This document shows, piece after piece, positions 44,728 to 53,942 of a DNA stretch of 64,000 bases. Made by a program: the position numbers and the translations under genes. The stretch is from Desulfovibrio oxyclinae DSM 11498 (GTDB taxonomy: Bacteria; Desulfobacterota; Desulfovibrionia; Desulfovibrionales; Desulfovibrionaceae). The notes below the pieces were generated by a model, which made no database searches, was not told the DNA's origin, and was given only the letters and a program-made list of their open reading frames with translations. Positions within the stretch are counted from its first letter, which is position 1. Every line of letters begins with the position of its first letter. The stretch spans positions 73,845 to 137,844 of the forward strand of contig NZ_AQXE01000010.1 of the NCBI RefSeq assembly GCF_000375485.1, read 5' to 3'.

Positions 44728-46452
44728 ATGAGCACCTATGAAATAATCCTCACGCTGGCCGAACGGTTCGGGCTGCTCGTCGGCGGCGTCTTTCTGCTGA
44801 TGACCATCACCCCGGCCCAGCGCATCGGTTTTACGCACGGACAAAGCAAGACGCGAACCATGCTGCTCACCGTCTTCTTCGGGCTGTGCGGCATCCTTGG
44901 CACATATACCGGCAACTTCGTCTTCGAGTCCGTGGCAAACCTGCGCGCCATGGTGGTCATCACCGGCGGCCTGTTCGGCGGTCCGGTGGTCGGCATCGGT
45001 TCCGGACTCATCGCCGGAGTGCACCGCATCGTGACCGACCTCAATGGCTTCAGTGCCTGGCCCTGCGGAATTTCCACCGCCATGGAGGGGCTCGCAGCCG
45101 GCCTGGTCAGCCTGTGGTTCTCCGGCCGCGCCATGAACTGGAAGGCCGCCGCCACGCTTGCCCTGCTTGGTGAGAGCCTGCACATGGCCCTTATCCTCAT
45201 TCTTTCCCGCCCTTATGGCGAAGCCGTGGCGCTGGTGCAGCTCATCGCGCCGCCCATGATCATCATCAACACCGTCGGCGCCGCGCTTTTCGTGGAGATA
45301 ATCAACATCTTCTCCCGCGACCGCGAGCGGCGAGACTCGATCCACGCCCAGAAGATTCTGGACATCGCCAACCACACTGTCAGTTACCTGCGGTCCGGAC
45401 TGACCATCGGCTCGGCCGAGGCCATGGCCACCATCATCAGACAGCGCGTGGAAGTGGGCGCGGTGGCAGTCACCGACACCCGCAACGTGCTGGCCCACGT
45501 GGGAGCGGGCGAGGATCATCATCTTGCGGGCCATAGCGTACGTACCCTCGCCACGCGGGAGGTGCTGGAAAATGGTGACCCACTTTTCCTCGACACACGC
45601 GAGCACATTCGCTGCGACGATCCCGAATGTCCCATGACTTCCGCCATCATCGTCCCGCTTTACAAGGACGGAACCATCATCGGCACGCTCAAGTTCTACG
45701 GCACCCGTAAAACACCGTTGAACAACACCCTCGTCGAGCTTGCCAAGGGGCTGGCAAATCTGTTCTCCACCCAGCTCGAACTCGAAGACATTCAGGTCAA
45801 GGAACAGATGCTGGCTCACGCGGAAATCCGCCGCCTGCAATCGCAGATCAACCCGCACTTCCTGTTCAACTCGCTGAACACCATCACATCGTTCTGTCGG
45901 ACCAACTCAGAAAAGGCCCGCGATCTGCTGAAGGACCTCTCCTACTACATGCGGCGCAACCTCGACCTGAGCCGCGGCTTCATTCCTCTTTCGGAAGAGC
46001 TGGATCAGGTGCGCAGTTATCTGGCCATTGAGCAGGCCCGCTTCGGTGACCGCATCAAGGCCGAGATCGAAGTCAGTGACGAGTGCGCAAAGTGGCCCAT
46101 CCCGCCCCTGACCATTCAGCCGCTGGTGGAGAATTCCGTTCGGCACGGCCTCCTGTCCGGTGAGGAAGGCGGCACGGTAACCATTTCGGCTTCATGCGAG
46201 GACGGGCATCTCGTGATCAATGTTTCCGACAACGGCGCGGGCATGGACGGCGACACGCTTCAGCAATTCTACTCCAAGAACTGCGTGGAATCCCGCACTC
46301 AGGGAATCGGGGTGCGCAACTGCCTCAACCGTCTGGAACACATTTACGGACCGCAATACACCCTCGACATCCGAAGCAGGCCGGGGGAAGGAACGGACAT
46401 CAACTTCCGCATTCCGGAGATGCCGAAGGCTGCCGCAGCAAGCACGCACTGA
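44728..46452 (+). CDS. LytS/BtsS-type sensor histidine kinase
   Basis: 574 residues. N-terminal 5TM-LYT membrane region (about 1-190: TPAQRIGFTHG, GLFGGPVVGIGSGLIAGVHRI), a GAF domain (about 225-365), His_kinase with QSQINPHFLFNSLNTI, and a HATPase domain (PLTIQPLVENSVRHG, DNGAGM, GIGVRNCLNRL). ATG 44728 is 8 nt after the regulator stop. In Escherichia coli the paralogous BtsS senses external pyruvate; pyruvate is a plausible signal here given the adjacent CstA. Confidence 0.94.
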   Translation: MSTYEIILTLAERFGLLVGGVFLLMTITPAQRIGFTHGQSKTRTMLLTVFFGLCGILGTYTGNFVFESVANLRAMVVITGGLFGGPVVGIGSGLIAGVHRIVTDLNGFSAWPCGISTAMEGLAAGLVSLWFSGRAMNWKAAATLALLGESLHMALILILSRPYGEAVALVQLIAPPMIIINTVGAALFVEIINIFSRDRERRDSIHAQKILDIANHTVSYLRSGLTIGSAEAMATIIRQRVEVGAVAVTDTRNVLAHVGAGEDHHLAGHSVRTLATREVLENGDPLFLDTREHIRCDDPECPMTSAIIVPLYKDGTIIGTLKFYGTRKTPLNNTLVELAKGLANLFSTQLELEDIQVKEQMLAHAEIRRLQSQINPHFLFNSLNTITSFCRTNSEKARDLLKDLSYYMRRNLDLSRGFIPLSEELDQVRSYLAIEQARFGDRIKAEIEVSDECAKWPIPPLTIQPLVENSVRHGLLSGEEGGTVTISASCEDGHLVINVSDNGAGMDGDTLQQFYSKNCVESRTQGIGVRNCLNRLEHIYGPQYTLDIRSRPGEGTDINFRIPEMPKAAAASTH

Positions 46453-46590
46453 CCCATTGAACACAGCACAGGGCATTTCATCCGGCCAAAAGGTCAATTC
46501 AGACGCAAACCGTTGAAACGCGAGAACGGAACCTTCTAAGGGAAAGGGCACCCCGCAAGAGGTGCAACGAAAATTTTCCGGAGGTTTCCA

Positions 46591-48012
46591 ATGTCATTCT
46601 TTTTTCTTTGCGTAGCTCTGTTGATCACGGGCTACTTCACTTACGGCAAGTTCGTGGACAAGGTCTTTGCCCCCAACGGCAATGTTGCCACGCCCGCCTA
46701 TTCCATGCAGGACGGCATAGACTACATGCCGCTTCCCAAATGGAAGCTGATCTTCATTCAGGTGCTGGACATCGCCGGCATCGGCCCCATCTTCGGCCCG
46801 ATTCTCGGCGCGCTTTACGGTCCGGCCGCACTGCTGTGGATCGTCATCGGCTGTATCTTCGCAGGCGCGGTTCACGACTACTTCAGCGGCATGCTCTCCG
46901 TGCGCAACAAGGGCGCCAGCGTCCCCGAAGTCGTGGGCGAATATCTCGGCATGTCCGCCCGTCAGGTCATGCGCGTCTTCTCGTTCGTCCTGCTGATGCT
47001 CGTGGGCGTGGTCTTCGTGCTCAGCCCGGCCAAACTGCTCAACGGACTCACCGGCATCGACACCGGCCTGCTCGTGGCAGCCATCTTCGGTTACTACTTC
47101 CTGGCGACCATCCTGCCCATCGACAAGGTCATCGGCCGTTTCTACCCGCTGCTCGGCGCACTGCTGCTGACCATGACCGTAGCGCTCGTAGTAGCCCTGT
47201 TCGCCTCCGGTCACGAAGTGCTGCCGGCGCTGGACTTCACCACCAACACGCACCCCGGCGACAAGCCGCTGTGGCCGCTGCTGTTCATCACCCTTTCCTG
47301 CGGCGCCATCTCAGGCTTCCACTCCACTCAGTCTCCGCTGATGGCACGCTGCGTGAAAAACGAACGTGAAGGCCGTTCCGTATTCTACGGCGCCATGATT
47401 ATCGAAGGCATCATCGGCCTGATCTGGTGCACCCTCGGTCTGTCCTTCTACAACTCCCCCGAAGCCCTCTCCGCAATCGTTGCCGCAGGCAGCCCCGCAG
47501 CGGTGGTGGCCGAAGTGTCCAAGAGCCTGCTCGGACAGGTCGGCGGTTTCATGGCCATCATGGCCGTCATCGTCCTGCCCATCACCAGCGGCGACACCGC
47601 CTTCCGCTCCACCCGTCTCATAGTGGCGGAAGCCTTCAACATGAAGCAGAACGCCGTGGCCAAGCGTCTGACGGTTGCCGTGCCCCTCTTCGTGCTGGGC
47701 TACATCATCTCCACTCAGGACTTCTCCACCATCTGGCGCTACTTCGGCTTCGCCAACCAGAGCCTTGCAACGCTGGTTCTCTGGACAGCCGCCGTCTACC
47801 TGGCCCAGCGCGCCAAGCTGCACTGGATCGCAACGGTGCCGGCCACCTTCATGACTGCCGTCTGCGTCACCTTCATCTGCAACGCCACTATCGGCCTCAA
47901 TCTGAGCTATAACATCTCGGTAATTGCCGGAATCGCAGGCGCCATTGCCGCGCTGGCCCTCTTCCTCGTGAAGTTCGTCATCGGTGCCAAGCCAGAGGAA
48001 GAGCCTGCCTAA
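46591..48012 (+). CDS. cstA: CstA-family pyruvate/peptide transporter
   Basis: Polytopic inner-membrane protein of 473 residues, shorter than Escherichia coli CstA or BtsT (about 700) but of a length seen in anaerobes. Conserved YGKFVDKVFAPN, PLPKWKLIFIQVLDIAGIGPIFGPILGALYGP, FHSTQSPLMARCV and SGDTAFRSTRLIVAEAF. Proton-coupled pyruvate uptake is known for CstA/BtsT. GGAGG lies 6 nt before the ATG. It follows the LytTR/LytS genes, the standard arrangement for a LytTR-regulated pyruvate transporter. Confidence 0.95.
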   Translation: MSFFFLCVALLITGYFTYGKFVDKVFAPNGNVATPAYSMQDGIDYMPLPKWKLIFIQVLDIAGIGPIFGPILGALYGPAALLWIVIGCIFAGAVHDYFSGMLSVRNKGASVPEVVGEYLGMSARQVMRVFSFVLLMLVGVVFVLSPAKLLNGLTGIDTGLLVAAIFGYYFLATILPIDKVIGRFYPLLGALLLTMTVALVVALFASGHEVLPALDFTTNTHPGDKPLWPLLFITLSCGAISGFHSTQSPLMARCVKNEREGRSVFYGAMIIEGIIGLIWCTLGLSFYNSPEALSAIVAAGSPAAVVAEVSKSLLGQVGGFMAIMAVIVLPITSGDTAFRSTRLIVAEAFNMKQNAVAKRLTVAVPLFVLGYIISTQDFSTIWRYFGFANQSLATLVLWTAAVYLAQRAKLHWIATVPATFMTAVCVTFICNATIGLNLSYNISVIAGIAGAIAALALFLVKFVIGAKPEEEPA

Positions 48013-48050
48013 GCCTCCTCTCCTCCCGAACGAAACAAGGCCAAAACACA

Positions 48051-48083
48051 ACGGGCCCCGCAAAAGCGGGGCCCGTTTTCTTT
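48051..48083 (+). terminator. Rho-independent terminator after cstA
   Basis: ACGGGCCCCGC / GCGGGGCCCGT stem with an AAAA loop, then TTTCTTT. Confidence 0.88.
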
Positions 48084-48109
48084 ATTACGATTAGATCAGG
48101 CGCCACAGA

Positions 48110-48877
48110 TTATTCGTAATAGGAAACAATCCTTTCCATCTCGCCGCTTTCACATAACCGCCGGATGCGTTCGTTGATCTGCGGCATACGCTCTTTCATG
48201 CCTGGAGAAGCGGTAAACACGAAGCGAAGGCCGACACTGTTCACCGGCGTTGATGAAATGAAATAATCCGCGACTCCGAATTCCGCTTCGGTACGCATTA
48301 TCCACTTGCCAAGCGCCTGATCCATCACGGCAACGTCGATTCGCCCGGCGTGAAGCATGCGGAACAGGAGCTGTTCACTGTTCACGTCATAGCGCTGGGA
48401 AAGGCCCGAATCAAAAAGGCTCTGCAGTTTCGGGTAAACATAATTCGTAATGCAGCCGACACGTTTTCCTGCAAGACTGGAGAGAGTATCGAACTCAACC
48501 GGATCCGATGCCCTTGAAAAAACAACATCGTTGACTTCCAGAATAGGAATCGACCAAAGCAGATTGTCATAATTCCCGCTCATCCACTCTTTTGCTTCGG
48601 CCCTCGCATAAGTAACTCCGCCAGTCTTTTTAAGAAAAACGCGAGGAGCGGGGGCAGTGCGAACCTCCAGATCAAGGTCGCGAGGAAGTACTCTGGCGAG
48701 CACGTCCAGCACTATTCCCCCAGGCTCGCCATCCATGGTCATTTCAAATGGCGGCCACCCGCGGGAAAAAAGCGCATACACAACCCGCTCCGACGAAGCT
48801 GATGCTGCCTGAGCTCCAAGAACGAGCAGGAAAAAAAAGGTTGTCACTATTTTGGAGAACACAGCAATCTTTACCAT
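48110..48877 (-). CDS. periplasmic solute-binding protein, family 3-like
   Basis: 255 residues with a signal peptide (about 1-26, MVKIAVFSKIVTTFFFLLVLG). The fold resembles SBP_bac_3: RGWPPFEMTMDGEPGGIVLDVLARVL near the N terminus, LAGKRVGCITNYVYP in the middle, RMLHAGRIDVAVMDQALG. No ABC permease or ATPase adjoins, so it may be an orphan sensor or amino-acid/amine binder. The leader carries the 9-bp inverted repeat at 48887-48921 and no obvious Shine-Dalgarno near the ATG. Confidence 0.8.
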   Translation of the reverse strand: MVKIAVFSKIVTTFFFLLVLGAQAASASSERVVYALFSRGWPPFEMTMDGEPGGIVLDVLARVLPRDLDLEVRTAPAPRVFLKKTGGVTYARAEAKEWMSGNYDNLLWSIPILEVNDVVFSRASDPVEFDTLSSLAGKRVGCITNYVYPKLQSLFDSGLSQRYDVNSEQLLFRMLHAGRIDVAVMDQALGKWIMRTEAEFGVADYFISSTPVNSVGLRFVFTASPGMKERMPQINERIRRLCESGEMERIVSYYE

Positions 48878-48886
48878 GAGGTTTGG

Positions 48887-48921
48887 GCCGGAGCAATTGC
48901 GTTAAACACATCTGCTCCGGC
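48887..48921. repeat. inverted repeat in the solute-binding-protein leader
   Basis: GCCGGAGCA (48887-48895) and TGCTCCGGC (48913-48921), perfect 9-bp arms around 17 nt, 9 nt upstream of the start codon of the minus-strand gene. Any GGAG is inside the stem. Confidence 0.6.
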
Positions 48922-48989
48922 AGGAATGGGACGCAGGGCCGACATACTCCTGTAACATGAGCACTTCATCATTTGTGACGGAGGGTTGC

Positions 48990-49160
48990 ATGTTCATGGG
49001 ATGCCTGTTTCAAGTAAGATACTGCAAGCGTTGCGACGCCAACACATATCATCGATACCTGAATCCTCTGCGAAATCCGCTGATCGTGAGGGAGGTATGG
49101 GAGTGCGTCTCCTGTGGAGAACGCCTGCGAGAAGCCATCAGGCGCAAACATGCCATTTGA
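48990..49160 (+). CDS. small zinc-ribbon-like hypothetical protein
   Basis: 56 residues from ATG 48990 with GGAGGG just upstream. Two CxxC pairs (YCKRCDANTYH and WECVSCGERL) spaced like a zinc ribbon, and a basic C terminus (LREAIRRKHAI). Nucleic-acid binding or a structural zinc site is possible; no family is recognised. An ATG two codons later (48996) is an alternative. Confidence 0.6.
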   Translation: MFMGCLFQVRYCKRCDANTYHRYLNPLRNPLIVREVWECVSCGERLREAIRRKHAI

Positions 49161-49166
49161 AAACGG

Positions 49167-49598
49167 CTAGTCGAGCTTGAAACGGATACGCAGGACGCCT
49201 TCGGAATAATCATGCGTCGTCAACCTGAATACTCCCACATCTTCGGTCTTGCTTACGTGCTGACCTATGCACGGACAACTGTCGAAATCCCCCACGTGAA
49301 CCACCCGCACCTCGTTGACTCCTTCGGGCAGACGCCCAAGATCGTATCTCGACGCGGCATCCTGAACGGAAGTCATCTCATCGCTCACTGGCAGGTTTCG
49401 AGCAAGCTGTTCATTGACGCGCCGTTGCACCTCGGTCGCCTCATCTTCCGACAGCGCACGATCGAAATGGTAATCGCACTTGGATTTTCCAGGATTGATC
49501 CGGGCGCTGAAGCATCTCCCGCAGTCGAACATAGCAACCATGACACCATTCAGAACATGCTCCGCCGTATGCATGGCAGCTTCATATCGTTTTGACAT
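49167..49598 (-). CDS. AlaX-type alanyl-tRNA editing domain protein
   Basis: Free-standing second additional domain (tRNA_SAD) of 143 residues hydrolysing mischarged Ser-tRNA-Ala or related species. Zinc ligands in MHTAEHVLNGVM (HxxxH) and in SCPCIGQHV (CxxxH). Start 49598 is preferred because GGAGG lies 5 nt upstream. Length corresponds to short AlaX. Confidence 0.85.
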   Translation of the reverse strand: MSKRYEAAMHTAEHVLNGVMVAMFDCGRCFSARINPGKSKCDYHFDRALSEDEATEVQRRVNEQLARNLPVSDEMTSVQDAASRYDLGRLPEGVNEVRVVHVGDFDSCPCIGQHVSKTEDVGVFRLTTHDYSEGVLRIRFKLD

Positions 49599-49748
49599 TT
49601 GATTCCTCCGTGCAGTCCTACTACGCTGGGAAACCGTGAAGAACAAGTCTCGATCCATACGCGCTCGGTATGATTTCAGGCTGGCCTTCCATTTATTTTC
49701 GGCATGATGTATAGGGATTAATTCTCAACCAATCAAGCGAGGTGCTAG

Positions 49749-50099
49749 ATGAAAATAGCAATTCCCACCCGCGACAATCTCGTGGATGAACATTTCGGCC
49801 ATTGCCTGCATTTCACCATCATGACCGTACAGGAAGGCGGCATTGCCGATACGGAAACCCTCCCCGCTCCGGAAGGGTGTGGCTGCAAGTCCAATGTTGC
49901 CACTGTGCTGGCAGACATGGGCGTGAAAGTCCTTCTGGCAGGCAACATGGGCATGGGAGCGGTTCAGGTGCTCGGTAAAAACGGCATAGAAGTGATTCGC
50001 GGTTGCTCCGGCAACGTGGATGAGGTCGCCCAAAAGTTCCTTGCCGGAGAAGTGAAGGACCAACTCATCGAATGCAATCATCACGACTGCCACCACTAA
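49749..50099 (+). CDS. NifX/NifB-type dinitrogenase iron-molybdenum cofactor-binding family protein
   Basis: 116 residues of the PF02579 fold: KIAIPTRDNLVDEHFGHCLHFTIM with the HFG motif, and VKVLLAGNMGMGAVQVLGKNGIEV. A short Cys/His tail (ECNHHDCHH) and a CGCK loop suggest metal or Fe-S binding. Such stand-alone proteins are common in sulfate reducers, often without nif genes; a role in metallocluster handling is inferred. Confidence 0.88.
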   Translation: MKIAIPTRDNLVDEHFGHCLHFTIMTVQEGGIADTETLPAPEGCGCKSNVATVLADMGVKVLLAGNMGMGAVQVLGKNGIEVIRGCSGNVDEVAQKFLAGEVKDQLIECNHHDCHH

Positions 50100-50122
50100 A
50101 AATCCGCTGAAATATCGCGCAT

Positions 50123-50154
50123 AAAAAAACCGGCTTTCTCAAGCCGGTTTTTTT
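50123..50154. terminator. bidirectional terminator after the NifX-like gene
   Basis: AAAAAAACCGGCTT / AAGCCGGTTTTTTT hairpin between convergent genes. Confidence 0.9.
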
Positions 50155-50209
50155 ATGCTTTGAAGCGGAAAAAATGGAATAAATCTCTCAAAGACACCTC
50201 CCAGCGAAG

Positions 50210-50770
50210 CTAGTTCGCCTCGGCAACCGTTCTGGATTCAGACGGACACTGCCCCTGAGCCGGGGAATGGCACCATGCCACTCCGGCGCTTTCGTAAGTG
50301 TAGAACACGTTCGGATCAATGCTTCTGGCAATGCCGATTACCTGCTTGAAGTCGCGACGGCGACAGACGACGAACTGTACGGTCACCGGTCCTTCAGACC
50401 CTTCGCCTGCGACAACCGTGGTTCCAAAGCCTTCCGAACGCATGGCCTGCGCCAACTCAGCGCCCGAAGCCGGACTGATGAAACGCACCACCACATGTCC
50501 AAGTGCCATTTTCCGCTCGGCCCAGATGCCTGTCACGTTTCCACATGCAAAGCCAAGCGCATAGCAGATGCCAAGCGCCGGTTCCTGCCCGACCTTGGAT
50601 ATCACCGCTGACGTTCCGAGCACCCAGATGGTCATTTCAAGCGCACCAAGCAGAAAAGCCATCTTGGTCTCGCCCTGCACGGTCATCATGGTTCTGACAG
50701 TCCCGAGCGTCAGCGCCACGACCTCCGAGAGAAATATTAAAACACCTAAAATAATTGTATTTTCCATCAT
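50210..50770 (-). CDS. DUF5698/DUF2179 membrane protein (UPF0316-like)
   Basis: 186 residues. Three membrane helices in the first 90 residues (TIILGVLIFLSEVVALTLGTVRTMM, LLGALEMTIWVLGTSAVI, GICYALGFACGNVTGIW) followed by a cytosolic DUF2179-type domain (VVRFISPASGAELAQAMRSEGFGTTVVAGEG, VVCRRRDFKQVIGIARSIDPN). Start 50770 has AAGGAGGG upstream. Function unknown; some relatives bind cyclic nucleotides. Confidence 0.85.
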   Translation of the reverse strand: MMENTIILGVLIFLSEVVALTLGTVRTMMTVQGETKMAFLLGALEMTIWVLGTSAVISKVGQEPALGICYALGFACGNVTGIWAERKMALGHVVVRFISPASGAELAQAMRSEGFGTTVVAGEGSEGPVTVQFVVCRRRDFKQVIGIARSIDPNVFYTYESAGVAWCHSPAQGQCPSESRTVAEAN

Positions 50771-51407
50771 GCTATCGCCCTCCTTCATTCGCGAGGGAGA
50801 CTGAATAGTTATAACGCCCTGTTGGGTCAAGCGGAAAAAGCAGGGTTAGGAGATTTTTCTTGTGACAACTCGGTGAAGACTCAAGCTCTCAGGCAGACGC
50901 CCCAGAACCAGTCTTTCTTCTGCGGGGGATCATGTGAGCTGTTTGTACCGTCAACATTTCGATTTGGTGAGCAAGCTGTTTCCATTGGGCAAAAAAATTA
51001 TCAAATCTTTTCCGATCCTTTCGAGTCAGCACGCAACGGAATGTCAATGTTCAATATTTATAAGCAGTAAGAGGGGTTTCTCGACAAATGCAGGACCATT
51101 GCAAAACCGACCTATCCGATTTGACAAGCTCTGGTAATCCGTCTAACAGACGATGCAACGGAGTATTTCTTCCGCACTAATCGAAACAGAATTGGCTTGT
51201 CCGCCAGAAACGCAGGACGAAAACGAGATGCATTTCTCATTTTCAAGCTTCTTCATAACCTGCGTTTTGCAACGGATAGCAACATATAAAAACAATGCTA
51301 GTTTTCAATGATGCATTGAGGAGGAACTGCATAGAGTAAAAATGCATTAGAAAAATTTCTGATAATCGCGAAGCTTCTTGCGCTTCAAAAACCTTACGGG
51401 GGTTATG
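50771..51407. other. long gene-free region upstream of the methyltransferase pair
   Basis: About 636 bp, clearly AT-richer than the flanks, without a supported gene. It contains three copies of GCAACGGA (51033, 51155, 51269), three of ATGCATT (51228, 51311, 51342), a weak TTGACA-N17-TAACAG (51121-51149) and the nested hairpin at 51208-51267. Confidence 0.6.
51208..51267. ncRNA. candidate structured RNA element upstream of the methyltransferases
   Basis: Outer arms AAACGCAGG (51208-51216) and CCTGCGTTT (51259-51267) pair perfectly; inside them GAAAACGAGA (51219-51228) pairs with TCTCATTTTC (51235-51244) with one mismatch around a TGCATT loop. No match to a known riboswitch is recognised. Confidence 0.35.
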
Positions 51408-52037
51408 ATGCAAGAGACACCGGAGAAATGGGTCGCGACCTATGAGGCACAGACGGCCGAAGAACTTGTGGAAGCCTACCGATGCTGGGCATCCGAGTAC
51501 GACACTGACTGCTGCGACGGCATGGGATATGTCGGTCCAAAGGTAGCTGCAGGGCTATTGGATCACTATCTCAACAAACCCACAGCGCGGATTCTTGACG
51601 CCGGATGCGGCACGGGACTTGTCGGCGAAGTGATGAATAAAATGGGCTACCAGAGACTGGAAGCCATGGACTTTTCCCGGGACATGCTCCGCGAGGCCGA
51701 ACAGAAGGACGTCTACGACAACGTCTTTCACGCCGACATGAACAGGCGCCTGCGGCTCGCGGACAACTCCTACGACGCCATCATCTGCGTCGGCACCTTC
51801 ACTTACGCACATGTCGGTCCCGAAGCCTTCGACGAACTGGTCCGCATCACGCGGCCCGGCGGCTACATATGCTTCACCATCCGCGACGGCGCTTATCAGG
51901 AATACGGCTACAGGCGTCGCATGCTCGACCTCGAAGCCAACAAGGCCTTCGAGCTCAAGCAAATGGTCGATACCGACTACCTGAGAAAGGAAGACGTCTC
52001 CGCCAAGTACTGCATCTACGAAGTTCAAAACGCCTAG
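51408..52037 (+). CDS. class I SAM-dependent methyltransferase (first of tandem pair)
   Basis: 209 residues from ATG 51408 (GGGGG 5 nt upstream; ATG 51405 is an alternative). Rossmann methyltransferase: EYDTDCCDGMGYVGPKVAAGLL before motif I LDAGCGTGLVGE, acidic residue in LEAMDFSRDML, motif IV-like DAIICVGTFTYAH, then RITRPGGYICFTIRDGAY. Similar architecture to METTL27-type enzymes. It is clearly paralogous to the next gene. Substrate unknown. Confidence 0.85.
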   Translation: MQETPEKWVATYEAQTAEELVEAYRCWASEYDTDCCDGMGYVGPKVAAGLLDHYLNKPTARILDAGCGTGLVGEVMNKMGYQRLEAMDFSRDMLREAEQKDVYDNVFHADMNRRLRLADNSYDAIICVGTFTYAHVGPEAFDELVRITRPGGYICFTIRDGAYQEYGYRRRMLDLEANKAFELKQMVDTDYLRKEDVSAKYCIYEVQNA

Positions 52038-52045
52038 GAGGAATC

Positions 52046-52687
52046 ATGGTTACCGACAACAAGACGCTCGACAAGGTCTATACCGCCACCAACCACGAAG
52101 AACTCATGGACGCTTATAAGGACTGGGCTGGCAACTACGATGCCGACACCGTTGACGCATTCGGGTACGTGGCACATGAGGTTACAGCACGCGCTCTGGA
52201 CAAGGTCTGCGAAGACCCCAAGGGCCGCATTCTCGACGCAGGCTGCGGCACCGGCCTTGTGGCTGAATCACTCAAGCGCATGAAGTATGACAACATCGAC
52301 GCACTCGACTACTCTCAGGAAATGCTCGACGAAGCTGAAGGGAAAGGCGTCTACAAAAAACTCATGCAGGCCGACCTGAGCAAGCCGCTGGACATAAAGG
52401 ATGACGCCTACGACGGCATCGTCTGCGCCGGAACCTTCACATACGGACACGTCGACGCCAAAGGCTTCGACGAGCTGATCCGCATCACTAAGCCCGGCGG
52501 ACACATCTGCTTCACCATCCGCGACGGCGCGTACGAAGACTATGGCTACCGTGACCGCATGATCGATCTGGAGCGTTCCAATGCATGGGAACTGCTCAGC
52601 ATGGAAGAAGCCGACTATCTGCGCAACGAGAACGTCAAATGCAAGCTGTGCACCTACAAGGTCATGCAAAAAGGCAGCCCGTCCTAG
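52046..52687 (+). CDS. class I SAM-dependent methyltransferase (second of tandem pair)
   Basis: 213 residues, paralogue of the preceding gene with the same blocks: NYDADTVDAFGYVAHEV, LDAGCGTGLVAE, IDALDYSQEMLDEAE, DGIVCAGTFTYGH, ITKPGGHICFTIRDGAY, EDYGYRDRMIDLE. GGAGGA precedes ATG 52046, 8 nt after the first gene's stop, so the two are co-translated. Differences cluster in the N-terminal 25 residues and the C-terminal third, which may give different substrates. Confidence 0.87.
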   Translation: MVTDNKTLDKVYTATNHEELMDAYKDWAGNYDADTVDAFGYVAHEVTARALDKVCEDPKGRILDAGCGTGLVAESLKRMKYDNIDALDYSQEMLDEAEGKGVYKKLMQADLSKPLDIKDDAYDGIVCAGTFTYGHVDAKGFDELIRITKPGGHICFTIRDGAYEDYGYRDRMIDLERSNAWELLSMEEADYLRNENVKCKLCTYKVMQKGSPS

Positions 52688-52711
52688 TTCGCCGGAGGCA
52701 TATCGCACTTC

Positions 52712-52739
52712 AAGGCGAAGGCTTCGGCCTTCGCCTTTT
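52712..52739 (+). terminator. Rho-independent terminator after the methyltransferase pair
   Basis: AAGGCGAAGGC-TTCG-GCCTTCGCCTT tetraloop hairpin followed by TT. Confidence 0.85.
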
Positions 52740-52758
52740 CTCTTGATCCTCACATCAC

Positions 52759-52792
52759 AAAAAAGGGCGGCTCCCTCTCGGGAACCGCCCTT
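52759..52792 (-). terminator. Rho-independent terminator after ilvC
   Basis: On the minus strand AAGGGCGGTTCCC pairs with GGGAGCCGCCCTT, followed by TTTTG. Confidence 0.88.
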
Positions 52793-52812
52793 CGTGTGTT
52801 CTTGAACCGAGA

Positions 52813-53907
<1,095 letters not shown>

Positions 53908-53942
53908 GGGCGCAATGTCCAGCGGGAAATCGGGGGGTGTCG

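Noticed and set aside
46546..46590. GGGCACCCCGCAAGAGGTGC before cstA as a sigma-54 promoter
   Set aside because: GG is not followed by GC at 10-nt spacing; it is just a short hairpin near the ribosome-binding site.
50831..51407. CRISPR-like array suggested by repeated 7-8-mers
   Set aside because: Motifs are far shorter than CRISPR repeats, unequally spaced and no cas gene is present.
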